Shown here piece by piece: positions 44,236-52,434 of a stretch of DNA of 64,000 bases. Numbering within the stretch: the stretch's first letter is position 1; each line of letters starts with the position of its first letter. The position numbers and the translations under genes were made by a program. The notes under the pieces were generated by a model. The model did no database searches. It saw only the letters and a program-made list of their open reading frames with translations, and was not told the DNA's origin. The DNA comes from Flavobacterium limi (GTDB lineage Bacteria; Bacteroidota; Bacteroidia; Flavobacteriales; Flavobacteriaceae), in contig NZ_JAADZV010000004.1 in the NCBI RefSeq assembly GCF_010645075.1, forward strand, positions 371,789-435,788. Direction: 5' to 3'.

Positions 44236-44422
44236 TATTTATATATTAAAAAAAATTAATTTCCAAAAGCCTCCTTACAACATTATTTTATAAAATTAGA
44301 GATCAAAATATTTTTTTTTACAGAAATTTGTTCACATATTTGTTATCCCGAAATACGGAATAAAATTACACCCTTTTATTAGGAGAATCTTTATCAATAA
44401 TAAAAAAAATTTATCTGAATTT
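44236..44422 (+). other. dnaA upstream region, no clear oriC
   Basis: This 187-base AT-rich gap before dnaA was searched for TTATCCACA-type DnaA boxes; only one weak 'TTATCCCGA' at 44342 is seen. There is no cluster, so the origin is likely elsewhere, as is common in this phylum. Confidence 0.5.
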
Positions 44423-45850
44423 ATGACTAAAACTGCTCAATCGGTATGGGAAAACTGTTTGTCCTTTATAAAAGACAATATTCAAGATCAGGCCTACAAA
44501 ACCTGGTTTGAACCAATCAAATCAGTTGAGCTGACCGACAACGCGTTATACATTCAGGTTCCAAGTAAATTTTTCTACGAATGGCTCGAAGAGCATTACG
44601 TCAAATTATTGAAAGTTGCACTTACCAAAGAACTGGGAAAAAATGCAAAGTTACTCTATAAAATTAAAATGGAAAACACTTATGGTAATAAACAGCCGTT
44701 TACCGAACAGCTGCCAAGTGCCAATAGAGTGCCAATGAAACCACAAGAGGTTGATGCTCCTTTTAAAAACTTAAATCCGGAACTTAAAAATCCTTTTGTA
44801 ATTCCCGGAATCAGAAATTTAAAAATAGAATCTCAATTAAATGCAAATTACAGTTTTGACAATTTCTTAGAAGGAGATTCAAACCGTTTAGCCCGTTCGG
44901 CAGGTATGGCCGTTGCCAACAAACCGGGAGGAACTTCATTCAATCCATTGCTAATTTTCGGAGGAGTTGGTCTAGGCAAAACACACTTGGCACATGCTAT
45001 TGGTGTTGAAGTAAAAGATAAATATCCGGAAAAGACCGTTTTATATATTTCAGCAGAAATTTTCACGCAGCAGTATATTGATTCGGTAAAAAAGAATAAT
45101 CGCAATGATTTTATTCATTTTTACCAGTTAATTGACGTCTTAATTATTGATGACGTTCAGTTTTTATCAGGAAAATCAGGTACTCAGGATGTATTTTTCC
45201 ATATCTTCAATTATCTGCACCAAAACGGAAAACAGGTAATTTTAACATCTGACAAAGCTCCTGTTGACATGCAGGATATCGAGCAGCGTTTATTGTCCCG
45301 TTTCAAATGGGGATTATCTGCTGAATTGCATCAGCCGGATTACGAAACCCGTATTTCAATTTTAAAAAATATTCTTTACCGTGATGGTGTTGATATGCCG
45401 GAAGACATTCTTGAATATGTTGCCCGTAACATCAAAACCAATGTCAGAGAACTTGAAGGCGCAATTATTTCATTAATTGCACAATCTTCTTTCAACAAAA
45501 AAGAAGTAACAATTGAGTTAGCTAAAAGCGTTGTAGAGAAATTTGTTAAAAATGTAAAGAGAGAAATCTCTATTGATTATATTCAAAAAATCGTATCTGA
45601 TTATTTTCAGTTGGATATTGAAACCCTTCAATCAAAAACAAGAAAAAGACACGTGGTTCAGGCGAGACAATTGGCTATGTTTTTTGCAAAGAAATTCACA
45701 AAAGCTTCATTGGCAAACATTGGCTCTCAAATTGGAGATCGCGATCATGCTACCGTATTACACGCTTGTAAAACAGTTGACAACTTAGTCTCTACAGACA
45801 AACAATTCAAAAAATTTGTCGAAGATATCAACAAAAAATTAACGCTATAA
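44423..45850 (+). CDS. dnaA: Chromosomal replication initiator DnaA
   Basis: This 475-residue AAA+ protein has domain I (about 1-80), a linker with 'RVPMKPQEVDAPFKNLNPELKNPF', the ATPase core with Walker A 'GGVGLGKTHLAHA' and Walker B 'VLIIDDVQFLSGK', and domain IV with the DNA-binding signature 'IGDRDHATVLHACKTV'. It opens the origin. The following phosphatase and methyltransferase genes in the same direction probably belong to a dnaA-linked cluster. Confidence 0.97.
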   Translation: MTKTAQSVWENCLSFIKDNIQDQAYKTWFEPIKSVELTDNALYIQVPSKFFYEWLEEHYVKLLKVALTKELGKNAKLLYKIKMENTYGNKQPFTEQLPSANRVPMKPQEVDAPFKNLNPELKNPFVIPGIRNLKIESQLNANYSFDNFLEGDSNRLARSAGMAVANKPGGTSFNPLLIFGGVGLGKTHLAHAIGVEVKDKYPEKTVLYISAEIFTQQYIDSVKKNNRNDFIHFYQLIDVLIIDDVQFLSGKSGTQDVFFHIFNYLHQNGKQVILTSDKAPVDMQDIEQRLLSRFKWGLSAELHQPDYETRISILKNILYRDGVDMPEDILEYVARNIKTNVRELEGAIISLIAQSSFNKKEVTIELAKSVVEKFVKNVKREISIDYIQKIVSDYFQLDIETLQSKTRKRHVVQARQLAMFFAKKFTKASLANIGSQIGDRDHATVLHACKTVDNLVSTDKQFKKFVEDINKKLTL

Positions 45851-45859
45851 ACGCGCATC

Positions 45860-46327
45860 ATGCCAGTAAAAATTTTAATGGTTTGTTTGGGAAACATTTG
45901 CAGATCACCTTTAGCTGAAGGCATTTTAGCATCCAAATTACCAAAAGAAAATTTTATAGTTGATTCAGCAGGAACCGGTTCGTGGCACGTAGGCCATTCA
46001 CCCGATAAGCGATCCATTGCTGTTGCTCAAAAAAACGGCTTATGTATTGACCAGCAAAAAGGAAGACAATTCAAAACTACAGATTTTGACGAATTTGATT
46101 ATATCTATGTAATGGATAATTCAAATTACCGTGACATCCTTCACCTCGCCAAAACACCTGAACATAAAAACAAGGTTAGCCTTATTCTAAATGAATTATT
46201 TCCGGATGAAAATGTAGACGTTCCAGATCCATACTACGGAGCCGTTAACGGATTTGACAACGTTTATCAAATGCTGGATGAAGTTGCCGAAATAATTGCA
46301 AAAAAACTTATCGAAAAACATTCTTAA
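45860..46327 (+). CDS. Low-molecular-weight protein tyrosine phosphatase
   Basis: This 155-residue enzyme has the CX5R P-loop CLGNICRS (Cys9, Arg15, Ser16) and the general acid in 'DVPDPYYGAVNGF' (Asp-Pro-Tyr-Tyr). It starts 9 bases after the dnaA stop. LMW-PTPs in bacteria act on tyrosine kinases of polysaccharide export or on phosphoarginine; no kinase gene is nearby, so the target is open. Confidence 0.93.
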   Translation: MPVKILMVCLGNICRSPLAEGILASKLPKENFIVDSAGTGSWHVGHSPDKRSIAVAQKNGLCIDQQKGRQFKTTDFDEFDYIYVMDNSNYRDILHLAKTPEHKNKVSLILNELFPDENVDVPDPYYGAVNGFDNVYQMLDEVAEIIAKKLIEKHS

Positions 46328-46333
46328 CTTAAT

Positions 46334-46367
46334 TTTTCAATTATTTATAATTATCTAATTGAAAAAG
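46334..46367 (+). terminator. Weak intrinsic terminator
   Basis: TTTTTCAATTA pairs with TAATTGAAAAA around a 12-base loop, followed by GTTTTTC. It lies between the phosphatase and methyltransferase genes. AT-only pairing makes it weak. Confidence 0.4.
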
Positions 46368-46394
46368 TTTTTCATTTTATAATCTATTAAAGAT

Positions 46395-47108
46395 ATGAAA
46401 CTGCTGGGAAAATTATATTTAATTCCAACAACTATGGGCGAAAGTGATCCGATGGATGTTTTACCGCAAACAGTAAAAAGAACTATCGAACTAATAGATT
46501 ACTATATTGTTGAAAATGACAAAACCGCCAGAAAATCCATAAAAGCAGTTTATCCCGAAAAAAAACAATCCGAATTAGTTCTTTTTACGCTTAACAAGCG
46601 TACTGAAACAAGCGAACACTTACACTTTATAAAACCTTTGTTAGAAGGAAAAAATATGGGCTTAATGAGTGAAGCTGGCTGTCCCGGAGTTGCAGATCCC
46701 GGAGCAGTTATTGTAAAATTAGCTCATGAAAAAGGGATTCAGGTTGTGCCTTTGGTTGGTCCTTCTTCTATCCTGTTAGCCATGATGGCGTCTGGAATGA
46801 ACGGACAGAGTTTTACTTTCAATGGTTATCTGCCAATTGACAAAGATGAAAAAAAATCAGCGATTCGTCATTTTGAGAAATTATCTTATGACAAAAATCA
46901 ATCACAGTTATTTATAGAAACGCCTTATAGAAACAATAAATTAATTGAAGATCTTTTGCAGATTTTAAGTCCTTCAACGCATCTTTGTATTGCAGCAGAC
47001 ATTACGTTACCAACAGAATTTATCAAAACAATGAAAGTTGCTGACTGGAAAAAATTAAAAGTTGATTTACATAATAGACCGACTATTTTTATTATTCATA
47101 AAATGTAA
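46395..47108 (+). CDS. SAM-dependent methyltransferase, RsmI-like
   Basis: This 237-residue tetrapyrrole-methylase-fold protein has 'LYLIPTTMGESDPMDVLPQTVKRTIELIDYYIVEN' at the start and a SAM-binding 'GLMSEAGCPGVADPGAVIVKLA' (about 90-111), then 'PLVGPSSILLAMMASGMNGQSFTFNGYLP'. It resembles RsmI (16S rRNA C1402 2'-O-methyltransferase) but differs enough from the true RsmI of this phylum that its target is uncertain. Confidence 0.82.
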   Translation: MKLLGKLYLIPTTMGESDPMDVLPQTVKRTIELIDYYIVENDKTARKSIKAVYPEKKQSELVLFTLNKRTETSEHLHFIKPLLEGKNMGLMSEAGCPGVADPGAVIVKLAHEKGIQVVPLVGPSSILLAMMASGMNGQSFTFNGYLPIDKDEKKSAIRHFEKLSYDKNQSQLFIETPYRNNKLIEDLLQILSPSTHLCIAADITLPTEFIKTMKVADWKKLKVDLHNRPTIFIIHKM

Positions 47109-47129
47109 ATTAACTCAAGAATCATCATT

Positions 47130-47564
47130 ATGAAAAAGATTCTAATTTTATTTTTGGTTTGTTTTACACAAAATATATTTTCTCAGAAAAAAACCAGAAT
47201 AGTTTGTAAAACTCCTAAAGCTCAAAATATAGTTGTATCTAATGATGAAAATGCAATTTTCAATCTTATTGACATAGATATTAAACCCGAATTCCCCGGT
47301 GGCAGAGTTAAATTTAATCACTTTTTAGATGATAATTATAAAAAATCAAACAAAAGACCAACTATTCAAGGAAAGCTATTTGCTACTTTTATTATAGAGA
47401 GAGATGGCTCATTAAATGATATAAAAGTTCTCCATGATATTGGACACGGGACTAGAGAAGAACTGATAAGAGTTTTAAAATTGTCTCCTAAATGGAAACC
47501 TGGAAAACTAAAAGGTAAAAAAGTCAGAACCATATACTCACTTGTTTTTCCTGTGCAAATGTAG
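47130..47564 (+). CDS. Secreted TonB C-terminal-domain protein
   Basis: This 144-residue protein has a signal peptide (1-19, ending NIFSQ), not a membrane anchor, and a TonB_C domain (about 50-144): 'KPEFPGGRVKFNHFLDDNYKK...IQGKLFATFIIERDGSLNDIKVLHDIGHGTREELIRVLKLSPKWKPGKLKGKKV'. Free periplasmic TonB-like domains are common in Flavobacteria but poorly understood. Without an ExbB-binding helix it probably does not drive transport alone. Confidence 0.8.
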   Translation: MKKILILFLVCFTQNIFSQKKTRIVCKTPKAQNIVVSNDENAIFNLIDIDIKPEFPGGRVKFNHFLDDNYKKSNKRPTIQGKLFATFIIERDGSLNDIKVLHDIGHGTREELIRVLKLSPKWKPGKLKGKKVRTIYSLVFPVQM

Positions 47565-47597
47565 ACCAACTATTATCGACTTCATTAATCTAATCTT

Positions 47598-48725
47598 ATG
47601 AGTAAACTCCCAAATGTAACTACAAGCATTTTCACGGTAATGTCAAAAATGGCAGCCGAGTACAATGCTATAAATCTTTCGCAGGGATTTCCAAATTTCC
47701 CAGTCGATGAAAGACTAACTGATATTGTTACTAGATTAGCGAAAGAAAACGTTCATCAATACACACCAATGGCAGGTTACCCTCCATTAATGAATAAGAT
47801 TGCGAAATTAGTTCTGAATTCTTATAACAGAATTATAAATCCAGACACAGAACTTCTGGTTACAACTGGTGCAACTCAGGGAATTTTTACAACCATTTTA
47901 GCTTTAGTAAAAGAAAAAGATGAAGTCATTATTCTGGATCCAAGCTACGACTCTTATGAATCTCCTGTTTTACTTTGCAAAGCTAAGCCAGTCCGCGTAG
48001 CATTAAATGACGACTATACGCCAAATTGGGAAACGATAGAAAAAGCCTGTTCTGCAAAAAGCAGGATGATGATTATCAACAATCCGCATAATCCAACGGG
48101 AAAAATCCTGACAGAATCAGATTTTGTACAGCTAAAAAATCTTCTTGAAAAATATCCCGATATTATTGTTTTATCTGATGAAGTTTATGAATACATTACT
48201 TTCGAAGAAAAACATATTTCAGCACATACCAAAAGTTTCCTTTTAGACCGTTGTATAATGGTTTCTTCTTTCGGAAAATCATTTCATATTACCGGATGGA
48301 AAATTGGATATACCATTGCTCCTGAATATCTGATGAAAGAAATCAAAAAAGTCCATCAGTTTTTGGTTTTTAGCGTTAACAGTATTTCACAAGTTGCCAT
48401 AAGCGAATATCTGGATGTAGTTGATGTAAATTTACTTGGGAAATTCTATCAAAAAAAACGGGATTATTTTCAACAACTGCTTCAAAACAGCCGATTTGAG
48501 TTAAAACCCTGTGAAGGAACTTATTTTCAGGTTGCTTCCTATGCTTCAATTTCAAACGCCGATGATGTTACCTTTTGCAAAAAACTCATCACAGATCATG
48601 GTGTTGCCGCAATTCCAATCTCAACATTCTATTCGGATCATAGAGACCATAAATTAATACGTTTTTGTTTCGCCAAAGACAACTTCACACTCGAATCAGC
48701 AGCAAAAAAAATATGCTTAATATAA
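47598..48725 (+). CDS. Class I aminotransferase (methionine/KAT-like)
   Basis: This 375-residue PLP enzyme has the lysine in 'SSFGKSFHITGWKIGY', the NPHNPTGK motif, and the fold-type I signature 'LSDEVYEYITFEEKHISAH'. It resembles YbdL and kynurenine aminotransferases that prefer methionine and aromatic residues as amino donors. The substrate is inferred. It is likely cytosolic and possibly cotranscribed with the TonB_C gene. Confidence 0.9.
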   Translation: MSKLPNVTTSIFTVMSKMAAEYNAINLSQGFPNFPVDERLTDIVTRLAKENVHQYTPMAGYPPLMNKIAKLVLNSYNRIINPDTELLVTTGATQGIFTTILALVKEKDEVIILDPSYDSYESPVLLCKAKPVRVALNDDYTPNWETIEKACSAKSRMMIINNPHNPTGKILTESDFVQLKNLLEKYPDIIVLSDEVYEYITFEEKHISAHTKSFLLDRCIMVSSFGKSFHITGWKIGYTIAPEYLMKEIKKVHQFLVFSVNSISQVAISEYLDVVDVNLLGKFYQKKRDYFQQLLQNSRFELKPCEGTYFQVASYASISNADDVTFCKKLITDHGVAAIPISTFYSDHRDHKLIRFCFAKDNFTLESAAKKICLI

Positions 48726-48777
48726 AGTTTTTTAAAAATTTATAACAATATTATGCATGCATCCTATTTAAATTAAT

Positions 48778-48785
48778 TAATTTTG
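48778..48785 (+). promoter_or_regulatory. TAATTTTG -7 element for dienoyl-CoA-reductase-like gene
   Basis: An exact TAnnTTTG match 14 bases before the ATG at 48800. Confidence 0.5.
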
Positions 48786-48799
48786 TAAAATAAAAAAGT

Positions 48800-49678
48800 A
48801 TGAGCTATACAGATAAAATGTTAAGAGACGATGCTTTAAAAGGTAAAGTCATTGTAGTTACAGGCGGCGGAAGTGGTTTAGGCAAAGCAATGACCAAATA
48901 TTTTTTAGAATTGGGAGCTCAGGTAGCGATTACTTCAAGAGATTTAGAAAAGCTAAAAACAACAGCAAATGAGCTTGAAACCGAAACTGGAGGAAAGTGC
49001 CTGCCTCTTCAATGTGATGTCCGTCATTATGAAGAAGTTGAAAACATGCTTCAGGAAGTTCTAAAAGCTTTTGGAAAAGTAGATGTTCTTTTAAATAACG
49101 CAGCCGGAAATTTTATTTCCCCAACAGAGCGTTTGTCTGCCAATGCATTTGACACAGTTATCGATATTGTATTAAAAGGCACAAAAAACTGTACACTGGC
49201 TTTTGGAAAACACTGGATCGACACCAAACAATCTGCAACGATTTTAAATATTGTTACAACTTATGCCTGGACAGGATCCGCTTATGTTGTTCCAAGTGCT
49301 ACAGCAAAAGCAGGAGTTTTGGCCATGACCAGAAGTCTGGCTGTAGAATGGGCAAAATACGGAATCCGTTCTAATGCGATTGCTCCGGGACCTTTCCCTA
49401 CTAAAGGCGCCTGGGACAGATTATTACCGGGTGATTTGGCAGAGAAATTTGACATGGCCAAAAAAGTACCTTTAAAACGTGTTGGCGACCATCAGGAACT
49501 GGCAAATCTGGCAGCATATCTGGTATCTGACTTTTCAGCTTATATAAACGGAGATGTTATTACAATTGATGGAGGCGAATGGCTGAAAGGTGCAGGACAA
49601 TTCAACTTATTAGAAGCAATTCCTGAAGAACTTTGGGACCAGCTTGAAATGATGATAAAAGCAAAGAAGAATAAATAA
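48800..49678 (+). CDS. SDR, 2,4-dienoyl-CoA reductase-like
   Basis: This 292-residue SDR has GGGSGLG (about 21-27), the NNAAGNF motif and 'AKAGVLAMTRSLAVEWAKYGIRSNAIAPGPFPT'. At the usual YxxxK site the sequence is SATAK: the Tyr is replaced by Ser, as in decr-type 2,4-dienoyl-CoA reductases that use another Tyr. It probably reduces unsaturated acyl-CoA in beta-oxidation. No fad genes are adjacent. Confidence 0.88.
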   Translation: MSYTDKMLRDDALKGKVIVVTGGGSGLGKAMTKYFLELGAQVAITSRDLEKLKTTANELETETGGKCLPLQCDVRHYEEVENMLQEVLKAFGKVDVLLNNAAGNFISPTERLSANAFDTVIDIVLKGTKNCTLAFGKHWIDTKQSATILNIVTTYAWTGSAYVVPSATAKAGVLAMTRSLAVEWAKYGIRSNAIAPGPFPTKGAWDRLLPGDLAEKFDMAKKVPLKRVGDHQELANLAAYLVSDFSAYINGDVITIDGGEWLKGAGQFNLLEAIPEELWDQLEMMIKAKKNK

Positions 49679-49732
49679 TTACAAGTGCTTACTAAATTCA
49701 GAATATTTTATAAAAACTATACTGATTGCACC

Positions 49733-49767
49733 AAATCCCGAAGGTTTTACTTTCGGGATTTTTTTTA
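49733..49767 (+). terminator. Intrinsic terminator after dienoyl-CoA-reductase-like gene
   Basis: AAATCCCGAA / TTCGGGATTT around an 11-base loop with a run of seven T. Confidence 0.85.
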
Positions 49768-49897
49768 TCTTTTTAAATTATAAGTAATATAAATTCAATG
49801 AAGTAAAAAATTGTTTGAATAATCTATTGCATATATTTACGAATATTACCAATATGGTTTAAATGATTAATGCATATAGTCAATTCACATAAATTAT

Positions 49898-49905
49898 TAT
49901 TTTTG
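49898..49905 (+). promoter_or_regulatory. TATTTTTG -7 element for udk
   Basis: An exact TAnnTTTG match 25 bases before the udk ATG. Confidence 0.45.
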
Positions 49906-49930
49906 TCTAACAAACATACAACACCAAATT

Positions 49931-50539
49931 ATGCTTATTATTGGAATTGCAGGGGGAACAGGAAGTGGAAAAACAACAGTAGTACACCAAATCATGAACG
50001 AATTACCAGATACCGAAGTCGGTGTAATTTCTCAGGATTCATACTATAAAGAAACCCATAATTTATCATTTGATGAAAGAGCCCTTATCAATTTTGATCA
50101 TCCAAGATCGATTGATTTTGAGTTATTAGAAAAACATCTTAAAGCTTTAAAAGCAGGCCAAACAATTGATCAGCCCGTATATTCTTTTATTCAGCACAAC
50201 AGGACTGACGACACCGTTACAACACATCCAAGAAAAGTAATGATTGTTGAAGGTATCCTGATTTTAACAAATCCCGAATTACGAGAGCTTTTTGATATTA
50301 AAATTTACGTTCATGCCGATTCTGATGAAAGATTAGTTCGCCGTTTAAAACGTGATATCTCAGAACGCGGACGTGATATAGACGAAGTTTTGACACGTTA
50401 TCAAAACACCTTAAAACCTATGCATGAGCAATTTATTGAACCATCAAAAGCTTTTGCCGACATTATAATCCCGAACGACAAATACAATACTGTCGCAATT
50501 GATGTAGTTCGTGCCGTAATTAATCAAAGAATTTTATAA
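49931..50539 (+). CDS. udk: Uridine kinase
   Basis: This 202-residue P-loop kinase makes UMP or CMP from the nucleoside. Walker A is GGTGSGKTT (about 8-16), with 'ISQDSYYKETHNLSFDERALINFDHPRSIDFELL' and the lid 'RRLKRDISERGRD' in place. It is cytosolic. A dispersed hairpin repeat follows the gene. Confidence 0.95.
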   Translation: MLIIGIAGGTGSGKTTVVHQIMNELPDTEVGVISQDSYYKETHNLSFDERALINFDHPRSIDFELLEKHLKALKAGQTIDQPVYSFIQHNRTDDTVTTHPRKVMIVEGILILTNPELRELFDIKIYVHADSDERLVRRLKRDISERGRDIDEVLTRYQNTLKPMHEQFIEPSKAFADIIIPNDKYNTVAIDVVRAVINQRIL

Positions 50540-50570
50540 TTTTTATTGTAAATTTATTCCATAAAAATAA

Positions 50571-50672
50571 GGAGCTGTTTGTTTCGCCAGTTCGCTACGC
50601 TCGTGTCCCGCTCTCGCCTTTATCTTTTTATGGCAGAAAAAACCATAAAAAGGATACCGGTTCCATCGGGCT
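50571..50672 (-). repeat. Dispersed intergenic repeat, subtype II, copy D
   Basis: On the minus strand it begins AGCCCGATGGAACCGGTATCC, has a hairpin TTTTTATGG / CCATAAAAA, continues AAGGCGAGAGCGGGACACG and ends AGCTCC, like copy A. An inserted 'GAGCGTAGCGAACTGGCGAA' block makes it longer than copy C. It fills the gap between udk and the DivIC-like gene. Confidence 0.75.
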
Positions 50673-50688
50673 AAAAAATAAAACTAAA

Positions 50689-51015
50689 ATGAAAAATCCG
50701 TATAAAGACAAAAAATGGTTTAAATTCCTAAGCAATAAATACGTTTGGGTTTTGCTCTTTTTTATTGTATGGATGCTGTTTTTAGATAATTATTCCTATT
50801 TCGACCACCGGTTTTTAAACAATCAGATTCATGAGCTTGAAGACAATAAAACCTATTATCAGGAAGAAATAAAAAAAGATCAGGAACAAATCAAACAACT
50901 CAAAAATCCTGAACAAATCGAGAAATATGCACGCGAAAAGTACTTCATGAAAAAAGACAGCGAAGACATATACATTATCAAATTTGAAGGCGATACGATT
51001 CAGGAAAAAGAATAA
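50689..51015 (+). CDS. DivIC/FtsB-like cell-division protein
   Basis: This 108-residue protein has one membrane helix (about 16-34, 'VWVLLFFIVWMLFLDN') and a periplasmic coiled coil ('NQIHELEDNKTYYQEEIKKDQEQIKQLKNPEQIEKYAREKYFMKKDSEDIYIIKF'), the FtsB/DivIC layout. It should help assemble the divisome. It lies just before mutA (15-base gap) in the same direction. Confidence 0.87.
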   Translation: MKNPYKDKKWFKFLSNKYVWVLLFFIVWMLFLDNYSYFDHRFLNNQIHELEDNKTYYQEEIKKDQEQIKQLKNPEQIEKYAREKYFMKKDSEDIYIIKFEGDTIQEKE

Positions 51016-51030
51016 TTATAAAAACACCCA

Positions 51031-52392
51031 ATGGCTACTACCCTATTCGACGATTTTAGTCCGATTTCCTCCAAACAGTGGAAACAAAAAATTCAGTTTG
51101 AACTGGATGGCGCCGATTACAACAAAACCGTAATCTGGAATTCTCCTGAAGATATACAGGTAAAACCATTTTATCATTACGACGAAGATTTCAAAACCGC
51201 TCCTGTAAAAACGCAGACTTCTGATTTTAAAATCTGCCAAAACATCTTCGTTTACGATGTTGAAAAATCGATTCAAAGAGCTATAAATACCCTTGAAAGA
51301 GGTGCAGAAAGTTTACGTTTTACCATTCAAAACGAAAAGATCGATATTCAAAAATTATTAGAAAATCTTCCTTTAGAAAACCGAATCGTTTACTTTAATT
51401 TGAATTTCATTTCAATCGATTTCGTAAAAACCCTGGATACTATTTCTATTCAAAAAAGAGCTGTTTTTTATTGCAATTTTGATCCAATCGGACATTTAGC
51501 CAGAGAAGGAAACTGGTTTGTGACATCTGACAAAAATAACTTTGAAACTCTTGATAAACTTTCGAAAACAACAAGTATTTCTTTACTAAGTGTTGATTTA
51601 GGACTATACCAAAATGCAGGAGCCAATATAACACAGCAAATTGCATACAGTCTTGCACATACAAACGAATATTTGAATCGTTTTCCAGAACTAACAAAAC
51701 CAATTGTTTTTCAGGTATCCGTAGGAACAAATTATTTCTTTGAAATAGCAAAAATCCGTGCCCTGCGAATGCTTTTCAACTTAATTGCTTCTGAATACAA
51801 TCCTGATTTGGAGTGTCATTTATTGGTTACGCCAACGAAACGCAATAAAACCATATACGATTATAATGTCAACATGCTTCGTACCACAACAGAATGCATG
51901 TCGGCAATATTAGGCGGCGCTGATGCTGTTGCCAATTTGCCTTATGATTCCTTGTATCATAAAGACAATGAATTTGGTGACCGTCTTGCCAGAAATCAAT
52001 TACTGATTTTAAAACACGAAAGTTACTTTGACAAAGTGGACAACCCTGCAGATGGCAGTTATTATATTGAAAGCTTAACCATTCAGCTTGCCGAAAAAAG
52101 TCTTGCTTTATTTAAAGAAATTGAAGCAAATGGCGGTTTTTTTAAACTTTTGAATGATGGGACAATCAAAAAGAAAATTCAGGAAAGCGCCAATAAAGAA
52201 CAGGAATTATTCGATGCTCAAAAAGAAGTCTTATTAGGCACGAATAAATACCCAAACCCGGAAGACAAAATGAAACATGATTTAGAACTGTTCCCTTTTG
52301 TAAAAATAAAACCCAGAAAAACATTAATTACACCGATAATTGAAAAAAGATTAGCAGAAAAACTGGAACAAGAGAGGTTAGAACTCGAATAA
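51031..52392 (+). CDS. mutA: Methylmalonyl-CoA mutase small subunit
   Basis: This 453-residue protein has the TIM-barrel of the mutase small subunit ('PIGHLAREGNW', 'LRTTTECMSAILGGADAVANLPYDSLYHKDNEFGDRLARNQLLILKHESYFDKVDNPADGSYYIESLT'). It lacks the C-terminal cobalamin-binding-like domain, which explains the short length next to the roughly 620-residue Propionibacterium form. It pairs with the B12-binding large subunit encoded 42 bases downstream and interconverts methylmalonyl-CoA and succinyl-CoA. Confidence 0.93.
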   Translation: MATTLFDDFSPISSKQWKQKIQFELDGADYNKTVIWNSPEDIQVKPFYHYDEDFKTAPVKTQTSDFKICQNIFVYDVEKSIQRAINTLERGAESLRFTIQNEKIDIQKLLENLPLENRIVYFNLNFISIDFVKTLDTISIQKRAVFYCNFDPIGHLAREGNWFVTSDKNNFETLDKLSKTTSISLLSVDLGLYQNAGANITQQIAYSLAHTNEYLNRFPELTKPIVFQVSVGTNYFFEIAKIRALRMLFNLIASEYNPDLECHLLVTPTKRNKTIYDYNVNMLRTTTECMSAILGGADAVANLPYDSLYHKDNEFGDRLARNQLLILKHESYFDKVDNPADGSYYIESLTIQLAEKSLALFKEIEANGGFFKLLNDGTIKKKIQESANKEQELFDAQKEVLLGTNKYPNPEDKMKHDLELFPFVKIKPRKTLITPIIEKRLAEKLEQERLELE

Positions 52393-52434
52393 TTTTTTCA
52401 AAGTAATTAATAACCTGCTCAAAAGAGTATTTCA

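Noticed and set aside
44005..44259. An 84-codon rightward ORF opposite the thioesterase
   Set aside because: It is an antisense shadow of a well-supported 4HBT gene.
44236..44422. oriC upstream of dnaA
   Set aside because: Only one weak box (TTATCCCGA) is present and there is no cluster.
51015..51031. Cobalamin riboswitch before mutA
   Set aside because: The gap from the DivIC-like gene is only 15 bases, and no riboswitch core is present in the upstream gene.
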